From Rheinheimera sp. MMS21-TC3 (GTDB lineage: Bacteria > Pseudomonadota > Gammaproteobacteria > Enterobacterales > Alteromonadaceae): a DNA stretch of 64,000 bases. Under the pieces are notes generated by a model. That model saw only the letters and a program-made list of their open reading frames with translations. It did no database searches and had not been told where the DNA came from. The position numbers and the translations under genes are program-made. How positions within the stretch are numbered: the stretch's first letter is position 1; each line of letters begins with the position of its first letter. The stretch is taken from assembly GCF_032229285.1 (NCBI RefSeq), contig NZ_CP135084.1, positions 2,790,001 through 2,854,000 of the forward strand, given 5' to 3'. Of this stretch, positions 21,546 through 29,843 are shown piece after piece.

Positions 21546-22021
21546 GCGCTAACCAACAACACGACGGCCTCAGTCGCTATCCCCTCTTTACGGCCAACAA
21601 AACCCAATTTTTCTGTTGTGGTCGCTTTAACATTCACTTGGCTTAATTCACAGTGCAAGTCGGTCGCTATTAGTTGGCGCATGCTTTGGATATACGGCGC
21701 TATTTTCGGTGCTTGCGCCATTATAGTGATATCAAGGTTAGCTACTTTATATCCTGCCTTTTGCACTTCGGCATAAACTTTACGTAATAAAATGCGACTA
21801 TCAATATTTTTAAAGGCCATATCGGTATCAGGAAAGTGATGACCTATATCGCCCAGCGCCATAGCACCTAATAAAGCATCCGATAAAGCATGTAACACTA
21901 CATCTCCATCAGAATGCGCTAATAGTCCTTGGGGATACTCAATGCTAGTGCCTGCTAATGTAATAGGGCCTTCACCACCAAAAGCATGAACATCAAAACC
22001 ATGGCCAATACGAATATTCAT
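21542..22021 (-). CDS. ispF: 2-C-methyl-D-erythritol 2,4-cyclodiphosphate synthase
   Basis: A 159-residue MEP-pathway enzyme. Metal ligands are visible in [12 protein letters not shown] (Asp and His) and the [18 protein letters not shown] block; [10 protein letters not shown] follows. It makes the cyclic diphosphate precursor of isoprenoids, hence of the undecaprenyl carrier used nearby. It overlaps both truD and ispD by short stretches, typical of the ispDF pair. Confidence 0.97.
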   Translation of the reverse strand: MNIRIGHGFDVHAFGGEGPITLAGTSIEYPQGLLAHSDGDVVLHALSDALLGAMALGDIGHHFPDTDMAFKNIDSRILLRKVYAEVQKAGYKVANLDITIMAQAPKIAPYIQSMRQLIATDLHCELSQVNVKATTTEKLGFVGRKEGIATEAVVLLVSA

Positions 22022-22722
22022 TAACTATTTTGCTCCAAATAAAAAGCCGCTAAGGCTAAATCAGCAGGCTGGGTAATTTTAATGTTATCGTTATGCCCTT
22101 CCACCAATAAAACGGGATGACCAGCCCACTCCATTGCTGAAGCTTCATCGGTAATATGCACCCCCGCTTCAATAGCATCTTCTAGTGCAGCTTTTAATAA
22201 GGCGGTAGGGAAGAGTTGCGGTGTTAATGCATGCCACAGATGCTCACGATCAACAGTATGGGCAACAGTTAGCTCGCCTCGTTTCATGGTATCCCGTACT
22301 CGACACGCTAAAACACCGCCATCACCATAGGCTAAGCAGCGCTCTATTAGTAGCTCTATATCAGCTTTGCGAACTAAGGGACGGGCAGCATCATGCACTA
22401 AAACCCAGGGATATTTATAAGGTTCAATTTTCTGTAACGCATTAATAACTGAATGCATGCGCTCTGCACCGCCTTTCACTTTTATAACCTGTGATTGATC
22501 TAAGTTTACTTGCTCAATGTAGGGGTCATCCTCAGCTAAGGCTAGCCATACTTTATTCAGTGCAGTCACTTGCTGCAAACGCGCTAAACTATGCTCTAAA
22601 ATGGTTTTATTGTGTAACACTAAATATTGTTTTGGTTTATCTGCCTGCATTCGCTTGCCTACACCAGCTGCAGGTACTATCACTGCAATAGCTGGAGTTG
22701 CAGGTTTTAGCTCATTTGTCAT
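22021..22722 (-). CDS. ispD: 2-C-methyl-D-erythritol 4-phosphate cytidylyltransferase
   Basis: A protein of about 233 residues that couples CTP to MEP. The nucleotide-binding start [20 protein letters not shown] and [13 protein letters not shown] segment ([11 protein letters not shown]) are present. The frame extends 17 codons upstream, but that part lies inside ftsB; the ATG at 22722 gives the normal N-terminus and overlaps the ftsB end by 11 bp. Its stop and the ispF start share TAATG. Confidence 0.95.
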   Translation of the reverse strand: MTNELKPATPAIAVIVPAAGVGKRMQADKPKQYLVLHNKTILEHSLARLQQVTALNKVWLALAEDDPYIEQVNLDQSQVIKVKGGAERMHSVINALQKIEPYKYPWVLVHDAARPLVRKADIELLIERCLAYGDGGVLACRVRDTMKRGELTVAHTVDREHLWHALTPQLFPTALLKAALEDAIEAGVHITDEASAMEWAGHPVLLVEGHNDNIKITQPADLALAAFYLEQNS

Positions 22723-23017
22723 GCATTTTTTCCGTGTTATCTGACTGACTAAACAAACGAAAAAAAACTTCATCTTGTTTAATTAATCCCAACTCATTAC
22801 GGGCGCGCTCTTCAATTGCATCAAAGCCTTGTTGTAAGTCGGTAACATCGGCTTTTAACAACCGATTGCGTTTTTCCAACTCTTGATTACTTAATGCTTG
22901 GCTGCGTAACTCATCTTGTTTATTCCAGTAATCAGTAATACTGTGCTGCCCAAACCAGAGTCTATATTGTGCCAACCCCAATATTAACAGCAGCAACACC
23001 GTAAATAATCGCATCAT
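22712..23017 (-). CDS. ftsB: cell division protein FtsB
   Basis: A 101-residue bitopic divisome protein with a membrane helix at about 4-20, then a coiled coil (EKRNRLLKADVTDLQQGFDAIEERARNELGLIKQDEVFF). FtsB works with FtsL and FtsQ to activate septal wall synthesis. The ELGLI/K-x-x-E-x-F-F end is the family's conserved C-terminal motif. It is placed before ispD as in many gammaproteobacteria; the usual upstream neighbour eno is not here. Confidence 0.93.
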   Translation of the reverse strand: MMRLFTVLLLLILGLAQYRLWFGQHSITDYWNKQDELRSQALSNQELEKRNRLLKADVTDLQQGFDAIEERARNELGLIKQDEVFFRLFSQSDNTEKMHDK

Positions 23018-23126
23018 AATGCATTAACTCGTTGCTGATAAAAGTGAATTATGGCTTTATTATGCTGCTTAGTATCTTTATTGCAAAGCGAGAAATAAAG
23101 GTTGAGCACACTTACAGAGGTCATAA

Positions 23127-23777
23127 CTACACCTTTTCTAGTATTGGCTTAGCAAAATTGCGCCAATTTAAACGACAGGTTAAGAGTAACTCTCGTAAAT
23201 TCAATAAACGTGGTGTTGTTTTTTCTTGTTTTAGCCATTGATGGCCACAACAGGCAGCAATCATAATGGCTTTTGCCGGTTTCAACAAATACTTTACACT
23301 ATTGTCAGCTTGTAAAGGCATCCCTGACATAGCAAACCAGCCATGATGATTACAATGCACTTTTAAACCAGCTGCATCCACTTCATCAATACTATCTAGC
23401 ACTATATACTCTTGATTTGATTGCATAATATAAATCGGTACTATAAGACCAGGTTTAGCATATTTTTGATAAAAAGCATCGATCTGATCCGCTTTTTGCT
23501 TGCGGGCTGGGCAATGCTTAGCTTGAGGGTTATACCAAGAGGCATTTTGACTATCTAACTGTAACTGAACTTGTTGCTGTAAAATATTACTGGCCGCACG
23601 GCGAATGTAAAATGTTATGCTTGCCAAACGGCCAGCTAAATTAACAAGTTGCTCGGCAGGTAATTCCGACAGACGTAATAACTCCCGCTCATATAGAGCG
23701 TTACAAAGCTCGGTATAACTTTGGTTATCTTCCGATACCTGCCAAAAGTGTGGCTGCTGACTGCGAGATTTATCCAT
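23127..23777 (-). CDS. unrecognised 216-residue soluble protein
   Basis: I do not recognise this family. The protein has no signal peptide or membrane segment. An N-terminal helical region (about 15-75, Glu/Leu/Gln rich) is followed by a DNA-primosome-like charged stretch and a C-terminal half with Cys residues (KHC, HCNHHGW, AACCGHQW). Such Cys/His pairs could bind a metal, but no standard zinc motif is evident. It lies 109 bp upstream of ftsB and 48 bp downstream of the terC-family gene on the same strand. Confidence 0.75.
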   Translation of the reverse strand: MDKSRSQQPHFWQVSEDNQSYTELCNALYERELLRLSELPAEQLVNLAGRLASITFYIRRAASNILQQQVQLQLDSQNASWYNPQAKHCPARKQKADQIDAFYQKYAKPGLIVPIYIMQSNQEYIVLDSIDEVDAAGLKVHCNHHGWFAMSGMPLQADNSVKYLLKPAKAIMIAACCGHQWLKQEKTTPRLLNLRELLLTCRLNWRNFAKPILEKV

Positions 23778-23825
23778 TAGCAGATGTTAACCAAAGCAGC
23801 ATAACTTGTAAAAGCAAACCTGCAC

Positions 23826-24569
23826 CTATTGGCTATCGATTTTTTTATGTAATTTCACTGGCGTTGATTTTTTCTGCCTTACTTTTAAGTTTATTAGCTC
23901 TACACAAACTGAAAACGCCATAGCAAAGTAAATATAACCTTTAGGCACATGGACATCTAAGCCTTCTGCGATCAAGGTAAAACCAATTAACATTAAAAAA
24001 GACAAGGCAAGTATTTTAATGGTGGGATGATTATCAACAAACTCACCTATAGATTTAGCAGCAAACAACATTACCAATACAGAGGCCATCACAGCAATTA
24101 CCATAATAGATAAGTGGTTCACTAAACCCACAGCCGTTATCACTGAATCAAGCGAAAAGACTATATCTAATAAAGTTATTTGAATCAGAATAGCCACATA
24201 GCTGGCAGCGGCTCTAGTGACACTACTGCTACTACCTTCTAAACTGTCATGAATTTCATGGGTAGACTTGGCTAATAAGAAAAAGCCGCCAATAATAAGC
24301 ACTAAATCTCGTCCTGAAATCTCATAGCCAAAAGTCGTAAACAGCGGTTCAACTAAACCTATTACCCAAGCTAAACTAAATAGTAAGCCTAATCGGGAAA
24401 GCATAGCTAAACCAATACCAATTCGGCGAGCTGAATCACGTTTTTCTGTTGGTAGCTTAGCCACTAAAATAGAGATAAAAATAATATTATCTATCCCTAA
24501 TACAATCTCTAGTGCCATTAATGTTGCTAAAGCCACCCAAGCTTCTGGGCTATAGATCCATTCAAACAT
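23826..24569 (-). CDS. TerC family membrane protein
   Basis: A 247-residue inner-membrane protein with about seven helices and the TerC signatures: LEIVLGIDNIIFISILV near residue 20 and LLDIVFSLDSVITAVGL near 135, each with acidic residues in the membrane. Family members export manganese, often at the level of secreted proteins, or confer tellurite resistance. I saw no yybP-ykoY Mn riboswitch upstream. The nearest E. coli relatives are YgdQ-type. Confidence 0.88.
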   Translation of the reverse strand: MFEWIYSPEAWVALATLMALEIVLGIDNIIFISILVAKLPTEKRDSARRIGIGLAMLSRLGLLFSLAWVIGLVEPLFTTFGYEISGRDLVLIIGGFFLLAKSTHEIHDSLEGSSSSVTRAAASYVAILIQITLLDIVFSLDSVITAVGLVNHLSIMVIAVMASVLVMLFAAKSIGEFVDNHPTIKILALSFLMLIGFTLIAEGLDVHVPKGYIYFAMAFSVCVELINLKVRQKKSTPVKLHKKIDSQ

Positions 24570-24659
24570 ATGTAGTACCTAAAGTATCATGGGCTAAATT
24601 ACAATCCACATAAACGGTTACAAATTGCCGCTGGCTTTTAGTAACCTAGTAAGTAGTAT
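24570..24659. other. gene-free stretch, nothing assigned
   Basis: This is the start of the 303-bp gap between the terC-family and metallo-hydrolase genes. I see no frame, repeat or clear minus-strand promoter in this part. The rest of the gap holds a possible plus-strand RNA and a minus-strand terminator, listed separately. Confidence 0.4.
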
Positions 24660-24757
24660 AGTGTCACCTTAGCAATAACAGCATGTTATATCGCTTGAGA
24701 TCGCTTGAGGTTGTTAATGGCCGGCCAGCGTTCCAACCCGCTTACCGGCCTTTTTTT
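24660..24757 (+). ncRNA. candidate orphan small RNA ending in a strong terminator
   Basis: There is no plus-strand gene here, yet a strong plus-strand terminator closes the interval: GGCCGG (24719-24724) with CCGGCC (24745-24750), an inner AGCG/CGCT pair and T7 (24751-24757). Upstream a TATAGT (24657-24662) could be a -10, but the -35 is poor. Within the putative transcript the 10-mer ATCGCTTGAG is repeated in direct tandem (24690-24709). The promoter and the existence of a transcript are inferred. Confidence 0.35.
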
Positions 24758-24792
24758 AACATGAAATAACCCAAGCTCTGCTTAAGCCAAAT

Positions 24793-24833
24793 AAAAATGC
24801 ACTAGGCTAATAAATATCATTAGAACTAGTGCA
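24793..24833 (-). terminator. rho-independent terminator after the metallo-hydrolase gene
   Basis: On the minus strand TGCACTAG (24826-24833) pairs with CTAGTGCA (24798-24805), with an inner CTAAT/ATTAG pair in the loop, followed by T5 (24793-24797). Confidence 0.75.
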
Positions 24834-24872
24834 ATACAATTTATTTTAAACTAAGAAAGTAAGTTAAGTTAC

Positions 24873-25763
24873 TTAAGATAACTTCAATGGTATTTTAATG
24901 TAGCTGACGCCATTAGTTGCAGCTTTTGGTAATTGGCCGCCGCGAATATTCACTTGTACCGCAGGGTAAATTAGTCGAGGCACTGCTAATGTTTTATCCC
25001 GCGCTTGGCGCTTTTGCACAAAGTCTTGCTCGGTGGTTGCAGCTTTAACATGAATATTTTGCTGCTTTTGCTCTGCTACAGTGGTTTTATAGCGTAATGG
25101 TCGTCCACCAGGCTGATAGTCATGACAAATATAAATCACAGTGTCTTCAGGCAATTGATATATACGCTGGATAGATTGATATAACACATGGGCATCCCCT
25201 CCTGGGAAGTCGCACCTTGCAGTCCCGCCGTCAGGCATAAATAATGAATCGCCAACAAATAAGTTATCGCCTATTAAGTAACTAATACTGTCGTTAGTGT
25301 GGCCAGGGGTATTAATAACCTGAGCCTGTATATTACCAATAAAAAATTGTTCATTATCTTGAAATAATTTATCAAAATAATCACCCTTTGCTAGCAACTC
25401 TGTATCATCAAGATTAAATACCAGTTTAAATGTCTGTTGAACTTTTTTAATTCCTTCGCCAATACCTATAGGTGCGCCGGTTTTAACTTTTAGATAGTCA
25501 GCAGCGGATAAATGATCAGCATGCGCATGGGTCTCTAAAATCCAATCAAGGCTTAGTTGCTGTTGCTGGATATATGCCAAGATCTCATCAGCCCCTTGCG
25601 TACTAACGGCGCCAGCCTCAGCATCATAGTTTAATACAGGATCAATAATAGCAGCACGCTTAGTTTGGTTATCTGCCACTACATAACTACAAGTAGAGCT
25701 ATCAGCATCAAAAAACATTTTTATAAGCAAATATTTTGAGCTTTCTGGCTTAACTGTCGGCAT
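24873..25763 (-). CDS. MBL-fold hydrolase, Blh/persulfide dioxygenase type
   Basis: A 296-residue metallo-beta-lactamase-fold protein with H79-x-H81-x-D83-H84 (THAHADHL), later TPGHTNDS, VGDSLF and a final His in CHDYQPGGR. This pattern and the AII-D-PVLNYD start match Blh/ETHE1-type enzymes, which oxidise glutathione persulfide to sulfite. The start at 25763 has GAGG 6 bases upstream. It is divergent from a sulfite-exporter-family, rhodanese and PmpAB gene set, the same company kept by blh in bigR operons. No bigR regulator gene is visible here. Confidence 0.88.
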   Translation of the reverse strand: MPTVKPESSKYLLIKMFFDADSSTCSYVVADNQTKRAAIIDPVLNYDAEAGAVSTQGADEILAYIQQQQLSLDWILETHAHADHLSAADYLKVKTGAPIGIGEGIKKVQQTFKLVFNLDDTELLAKGDYFDKLFQDNEQFFIGNIQAQVINTPGHTNDSISYLIGDNLFVGDSLFMPDGGTARCDFPGGDAHVLYQSIQRIYQLPEDTVIYICHDYQPGGRPLRYKTTVAEQKQQNIHVKAATTEQDFVQKRQARDKTLAVPRLIYPAVQVNIRGGQLPKAATNGVSYIKIPLKLS

Positions 25764-25877
25764 AGATACCTCGTAAATTAGTAAATGCTAAAATTCGATT
25801 GCAGCATAACTAAAACTACATTAGAATTCAATAATGTTATAAGCATATTACTTATTGATATATGGGGCAATGACTTA

Positions 25878-26627
25878 ATGATAGTGTTTTTAGCTGCCGT
25901 AGTTATCGGTTTAAGTTTAGGTCTGTTCGGCTCAGGCGGCTCAATACTTACCGTCCCTATTTTACTGTATTTATTAAATATGCCAGCAGAATTAGCTATT
26001 GCTTCGTCTTTATTTATTGTCGGCGCTATCAGCTTATTTGCAGCAACTCGTAGCAGCCTTAAACGATTAGTAAGCTGGCAACATGTCATACTTTTTGCCC
26101 TACCTAGTATGGTTGGCACTTATTTTGGCGCATGGTTTGGTACCTTAGTAGATGGCCGTTGGCAATTATTAATCTTTGCTATTCTGATGTTTAGCTCTGC
26201 CATTTTAATGTGGCGAAAAAAAGTTCAGCCAGAACATAATCAACTTAGCATTAAGCCCGCTATTTTAATTATTGTTGGCTTAGCTGTTGGTGTTATTACT
26301 GGCTTTGTCGGCGTTGGCGGTGGTTTTTTGATAGTACCCGCTTTAGTTATTTTCGGTGGCTTAGCTATGCTACGCAGTATTGCTACTAGCCTAGTTATAA
26401 TTACCTTGCAATCCAGTGTAGGCTTTATTAAATATTACTCAGTACTTATAACTAAAGGCGCTATATTTGATTGGCAATCAATCTCGCTAATTATTGTCTT
26501 TGGCATTATCGGTAGCATTATTGGTGGCGCTATCGCTCATCATGTACCTAAAAAGATGCTACAACGCGGCTTTGCAGTATTTTTATTGCTGATGGCTGCA
26601 GTCGTTATTAACCAATCCGTACTTTAA
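25878..26627 (+). CDS. TauE/SafE (TSUP) family permease
   Basis: About 249 residues with seven to eight membrane helices and two family repeats beginning GLSLGLFGSGGSILTVP and GVITGFVGVGGGFLIVP. TSUP proteins move sulfite, sulfoacetate or related anions. The frame extends upstream to 25785, but the ATG at 25878 gives the family N-terminus. The next gene (rhodanese) starts 22 bp after its stop. In this setting export of sulfite made by the divergent MBL enzyme is a reasonable inference. Confidence 0.88.
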   Translation: MIVFLAAVVIGLSLGLFGSGGSILTVPILLYLLNMPAELAIASSLFIVGAISLFAATRSSLKRLVSWQHVILFALPSMVGTYFGAWFGTLVDGRWQLLIFAILMFSSAILMWRKKVQPEHNQLSIKPAILIIVGLAVGVITGFVGVGGGFLIVPALVIFGGLAMLRSIATSLVIITLQSSVGFIKYYSVLITKGAIFDWQSISLIIVFGIIGSIIGGAIAHHVPKKMLQRGFAVFLLLMAAVVINQSVL

Positions 26628-26649
26628 CTTTGTGATTCAGGAGCAAGCA

Positions 26650-27051
26650 ATGAAAACAGCACAGCAACTTGTAGCAGATGCAAAAGCACAGATCCAAGAA
26701 ATAAATATAGAGCAATTAGCTACAATCTTAAAGAATGATCCTGAAGCGACGCTTATTGATGTGAGAGAACCTGCAGAGTTTGCTCAACAGCATATAGCAG
26801 GCGCCGTTAACTACCCTCGTGGAGTCCTTGAAATGAATATTCATAATCATCCTAAGGTCGCCGCTAGCGGTTGCGAGCCAGCCTTAGCATTAGAGCAATT
26901 AGCCAAAGCACCTATTTACTTAATTTGTCGCTCTGGCGGTCGTTCAGCCCTGGCCACTGTATCACTACAGCAAATGGGCTTTACTAATATTTTTTCAGTC
27001 AGCCCAGGCATGCAAGGTTGGTTAGATGCCAAACTTCCTACTGTCTCTTAA
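26650..27051 (+). CDS. rhodanese-like sulfurtransferase
   Basis: A 133-residue single-domain rhodanese. The catalytic Cys is C93 in the loop CRSGGRSA, and the N-terminal DVREPAEF motif is present. It moves sulfane sulfur from thiosulfate or persulfides to an acceptor. A GTG lies 18 bases upstream, but ATG 26650 follows AGGAG at 7 bases. It sits inside the sulfur cluster between the TSUP and YeeE-type permeases. Confidence 0.92.
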   Translation: MKTAQQLVADAKAQIQEINIEQLATILKNDPEATLIDVREPAEFAQQHIAGAVNYPRGVLEMNIHNHPKVAASGCEPALALEQLAKAPIYLICRSGGRSALATVSLQQMGFTNIFSVSPGMQGWLDAKLPTVS

Positions 27052-27068
27052 TGCTTTTAGGACAAATC

Positions 27069-27473
27069 ATGGAAAACTTTACTCCTATATCTGCGCTTAT
27101 TGGCGGTAGTCTAATTGGTCTAGGCGCATTAATGTTATTTATATTCTCTGGGCGTATTGCTGGGATCTCAGGTATAGCCAGCAACTTGCTGTTCTCTGCT
27201 CAGCAACGTGGTTGGCGATTAGCTTTTGTGGTTGGTTTAATTGTTGGCCCCTTAGCTTTTGGTCTAATAAAACCTGATTTTGCCTTTACTACTGTCGAGT
27301 TAGGTTGGCCAGTGATAATAGCCGGTTTATTAGTAGGACTAGGGACGGGCTGGGGCAGTGGCTGCACTTCTGGCCATGGTATTTGTGGTATGAGCCGTTT
27401 ATCACCTCGTTCTATTCTTTCCACTATCTTATTTATGTTAGTTGGCATCATTGTCGCCACTTTATTACATTAA
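27069..27473 (+). CDS. YeeE/YedE-family half-permease (PmpA-like)
   Basis: About 134 residues with four membrane helices and the family cysteine motif GWGSGCTSGHGICG (Cys pair in a helix). YeeE/PmpA-type proteins import sulfur compounds such as thiosulfate; the Cys residues are thought to relay sulfane sulfur. ATG 27069 has AGGA at 7 bases. A second half-size gene of the same family follows 24 bp later, giving a two-protein version of the full-length YeeE. Confidence 0.87.
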   Translation: MENFTPISALIGGSLIGLGALMLFIFSGRIAGISGIASNLLFSAQQRGWRLAFVVGLIVGPLAFGLIKPDFAFTTVELGWPVIIAGLLVGLGTGWGSGCTSGHGICGMSRLSPRSILSTILFMLVGIIVATLLH

Positions 27474-27497
27474 TAATTAAATATGACTGGAGCTAAG

Positions 27498-27911
27498 ATG
27501 CCTTTATTAATTGCTTTTATTGCTGGTTTAGTGATGTCTATCGGGATGAGTTATTCACAAATGATAGAGCCAAGTAAAGTGTTAGCCTTTTTAACCTTAA
27601 ACAAGAATTGGGATCCAAGCTTATTACTGGTTATGGTTAGCGCTTTATTAACTTATAGTATTGGTTACTGGTTATTTGTAGCAAAAAAGAAGCCCATAAT
27701 GGCCGATAAGTTTTATCTACCTCAAAAAAGAGCAATAGATAAACCCTTAGTGATAGGCGCCATATTATTTGGTGCTGGTTGGGGCTTAGTCGGGTATTGT
27801 CCTGGGCCTGCACTAGTGGCGATAAGTTCTGGTAGTTCTGGTACCTTAACCTTTGTAGCAGCTATGATTGCAGGTTGGTTTATTAGTAGACAATTGCCCA
27901 TTAAAGCTTAG
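27498..27911 (+). CDS. YeeE/YedE-family half-permease (PmpB-like, DUF6691)
   Basis: About 137 residues, four membrane helices, with the partner motif GAGWGLVGYCPGPALV carrying one cysteine. It is the second half of the split YeeE-type transporter. ATG 27498 follows GGAG at 6 bases; five codons upstream in frame are ignored. It ends the sulfur operon; the next gene is a chemoreceptor 101 bp away. Confidence 0.87.
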   Translation: MPLLIAFIAGLVMSIGMSYSQMIEPSKVLAFLTLNKNWDPSLLLVMVSALLTYSIGYWLFVAKKKPIMADKFYLPQKRAIDKPLVIGAILFGAGWGLVGYCPGPALVAISSGSSGTLTFVAAMIAGWFISRQLPIKA

Positions 27912-27954
27912 GTTTCTACCTGTTAAATCTTATAAATACTAGTTATCGCCGTCC

Positions 27955-27998
27955 CAGCTAAGCTATGATATGCTAAATTTATCAACATAGTTTAACTG
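27955..27998 (+). promoter_or_regulatory. dyad ahead of the chemoreceptor gene, related to the one at 5649-5680
   Basis: CAGCTAAGCTATG (27955-27967) pairs with CATAGTTTAACTG (27986-27998) apart from one mismatch and one G-T pair. Between them TATGCTAA starts a 24-bp segment (27969-27992) that is nearly the same as 5655-5677 upstream of the hybrid kinase. TGATATGCT within it resembles an extended -10 box. Confidence 0.45.
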
Positions 27999-28012
27999 GG
28001 GGTAAGCTGTTT

Positions 28013-29248
28013 ATGGCAACCTTTAAAAGCTTATATTTATTTATAGAACGTACTTTTTTTGCCAGCCTTACCCGCAAGATTATTGGTAACTTAGTTTTTT
28101 TAGCCTTATTTTTCTTTGCTGCTATGTGGCTAAGCTACTCGGCTATAAACAATAGCCATAATAACTATACAAACTATTGGTGGTTGCTTTTAGTTTTAGG
28201 GATTAGTGCTTTTATATTTACGTTCGCTTATATGCACTATTTAATAGTACGGCCAGTGCAAGTATTAGTAAAAGTGCTTCATGATACAAATAGTAAAGAT
28301 TCTGATTTACAACAACGTTTACCTGCTTTTACTTTTGATGAGTTTCGCTCTTTATCCGAAGAATATAATCAGTTTATTGGCCAGTTATCTGCCTTACTGG
28401 CCGACATTCACAGCCAAGCCAAAGACACGCACAATGTTAATGAGCAAGTCTCTGCCGCAGTTAACCATACCCGTAGCCACTTAGCTGATACCGAACAACG
28501 TAGCCATCATATTCGCGATCAAAGCGATCAAGTATTAGAGTATTTAAGCAATATTGTCCAACACAGCGATCAAGTAGGTCTAGTCTCAACCACCACTGTC
28601 GAAAAAGCCACTGCCGCCAGCCAACAAATGTTGCAGTTATCTGGTCAACTTAGCCGTATAGTTAAATTGCTAGAAACCTTTAGTAGCACCATCACGGGCT
28701 TACAAAAGAATGCTGAGAACGTAAGACACATTTTAGACATGGTCGAAGGATTTTCTGATCAAACAAATTTACTAGCTCTTAATGCTGCCATTGAAGCGGC
28801 CCGTGCTGGTGATGCTGGTCGCGGCTTTGCTGTTGTTGCTGATGAAGTACGCACCTTAGCAGCAAAAGTAAATGACGCTACACGGCAGATTTCTGGCTTT
28901 TTAAATGATATGGAACGTTTAGTTTCTGACACCCAAAAAGAGTCGGTTAGTTTAAACCAGCAAGCTCAAACTGCCCAGCAACAAGTTGGCAACACCAGTA
29001 ATGAATTCTCTTTACTAAACCAAGAGTTACAGCAAGCAAAAACGGGCATCTACAGTATTACTCAAACCGTTGTTTCATTAGAGCAACATTATCAGCAGAC
29101 TCATCAACATTTAAGTGCAATAGAGTCAGTTACAACCGAAGCTTATAAGCAAATGGCAGCTATAGATAACGCTGCTAAAGAGTTACTAACTGGCACTGCT
29201 CGCACTCAGCAGCAATTAGAGCTATTCTCAGGCCATAAAAAGCACTGA
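28013..29248 (+). CDS. methyl-accepting chemotaxis protein with almost no periplasmic domain
   Basis: A 411-residue chemoreceptor. Membrane helices lie at about 24-43 and 56-76 and are joined by only about a dozen residues; a HAMP-like segment follows from residue 78 and the signalling hairpin tip is intact ([18 protein letters not shown], then [15 protein letters not shown]). With no room for a periplasmic ligand domain, input must come from the membrane, the HAMP or a partner protein. GGGGG lies about 10 bases before the ATG. It follows the sulfur operon on the same strand. Confidence 0.9.
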   Translation: MATFKSLYLFIERTFFASLTRKIIGNLVFLALFFFAAMWLSYSAINNSHNNYTNYWWLLLVLGISAFIFTFAYMHYLIVRPVQVLVKVLHDTNSKDSDLQQRLPAFTFDEFRSLSEEYNQFIGQLSALLADIHSQAKDTHNVNEQVSAAVNHTRSHLADTEQRSHHIRDQSDQVLEYLSNIVQHSDQVGLVSTTTVEKATAASQQMLQLSGQLSRIVKLLETFSSTITGLQKNAENVRHILDMVEGFSDQTNLLALNAAIEAARAGDAGRGFAVVADEVRTLAAKVNDATRQISGFLNDMERLVSDTQKESVSLNQQAQTAQQQVGNTSNEFSLLNQELQQAKTGIYSITQTVVSLEQHYQQTHQHLSAIESVTTEAYKQMAAIDNAAKELLTGTARTQQQLELFSGHKKH

Positions 29249-29347
29249 TCTCTTTTCTTGGCAGATATACTTATATTTGCCTTATTTGAGCAATTAAATT
29301 TTTAAAGATAAGTAACTAGATGGCTGCTGTATTGCTGAAGACTATAA

Positions 29348-29424
29348 TGGCGGAGTGGACGGGACTCGAACCCGCGACCCCCGGCGTGACAGGCCGGTAT
29401 TCTAACCAACTGAACTACCACTCC
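29348..29424 (-). tRNA. tRNA-Asp(GUC), copy 1
   Basis: A 77-base cloverleaf on the minus strand with acceptor GGAGTGG/CCACTCC, anticodon loop CTGTCAC (GUC), T-arm GGGTTCGAGTCCC and encoded CCA. Identical to copy 4. Confidence 0.97.
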
Positions 29425-29456
29425 GCACAGGAGTATAACTATAACAACTTGTTGAT

Positions 29457-29533
29457 TGGCGGAGTGGACGGGACTCGAACCCGCGACCCCCGGCGTGACA
29501 GGCCGGTATTCTAACCGACTGAACTACCACTCC
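29457..29533 (-). tRNA. tRNA-Asp(GUC), copy 2
   Basis: A 77-base cloverleaf with CCA encoded. It differs from copy 1 by a single base in the D-arm (AGTCGG instead of AGTTGG). Confidence 0.97.
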
Positions 29534-29559
29534 GCGATCAAACAAGGTATGTAAAGCAG

Positions 29560-29636
29560 TGGCGGAGCGGACGGGACTCGAACCCGCGACCCCCGGCGTG
29601 ACAGGCCGGTATTCTAACCAACTGAACTACCGCTCC
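29560..29636 (-). tRNA. tRNA-Asp(GUC), copy 3
   Basis: A 77-base cloverleaf with CCA encoded. The acceptor stem is GGAGCGG, with CCACTCC replaced by CCGCTCC, or more exactly one side changed so that the pair stays closed; the rest equals copy 1. Confidence 0.97.
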
Positions 29637-29658
29637 ACTGTAACACTTTACATTAAAT

Positions 29659-29735
29659 TGGCGGAGTGGACGGGACTCGAACCCGCGACCCCCGGCGTGA
29701 CAGGCCGGTATTCTAACCAACTGAACTACCACTCC
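29659..29735 (-). tRNA. tRNA-Asp(GUC), copy 4 (first in the transcript)
   Basis: A 77-base cloverleaf with CCA encoded, identical to copy 1. It is nearest the promoter at 29787-29815. Confidence 0.97.
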
Positions 29736-29786
29736 GCACCAATTACACAACAAGACTTCAAAAGGGTATCCTGCTATGCGGCGAGA

Positions 29787-29815
29787 ATGATACGGTTTAG
29801 GGTCATGGTCGTCAA
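29787..29815 (-). promoter_or_regulatory. stable-RNA promoter for the tRNA-Asp array
   Basis: On the minus strand TTGACG (29810-29815) and TATCAT (29787-29792) are 17 bp apart, followed by a GC-rich TCTCGCCGC discriminator typical of stringently controlled stable RNA promoters. It lies 50 bp upstream of copy 4. Confidence 0.85.
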
Positions 29816-29843
29816 CTCCTTTTTCGTCGCTTTTGTCTAATCC

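Noticed and set aside
24570..24760. Mn-sensing yybP-ykoY riboswitch upstream of the TerC-family gene
   Set aside because: The GGCCGG/CCGGCC hairpin has its T-run on the opposite strand, and no yybP-ykoY core was found on the terC strand.
29320..29840. Open frames across the tRNA region that repeat a TGLEPATPGVTGRYSNQL-like segment
   Set aside because: They are translations of the tRNA-Asp copies and their opposite strand; the cloverleaf explains the sequence and the repetition.
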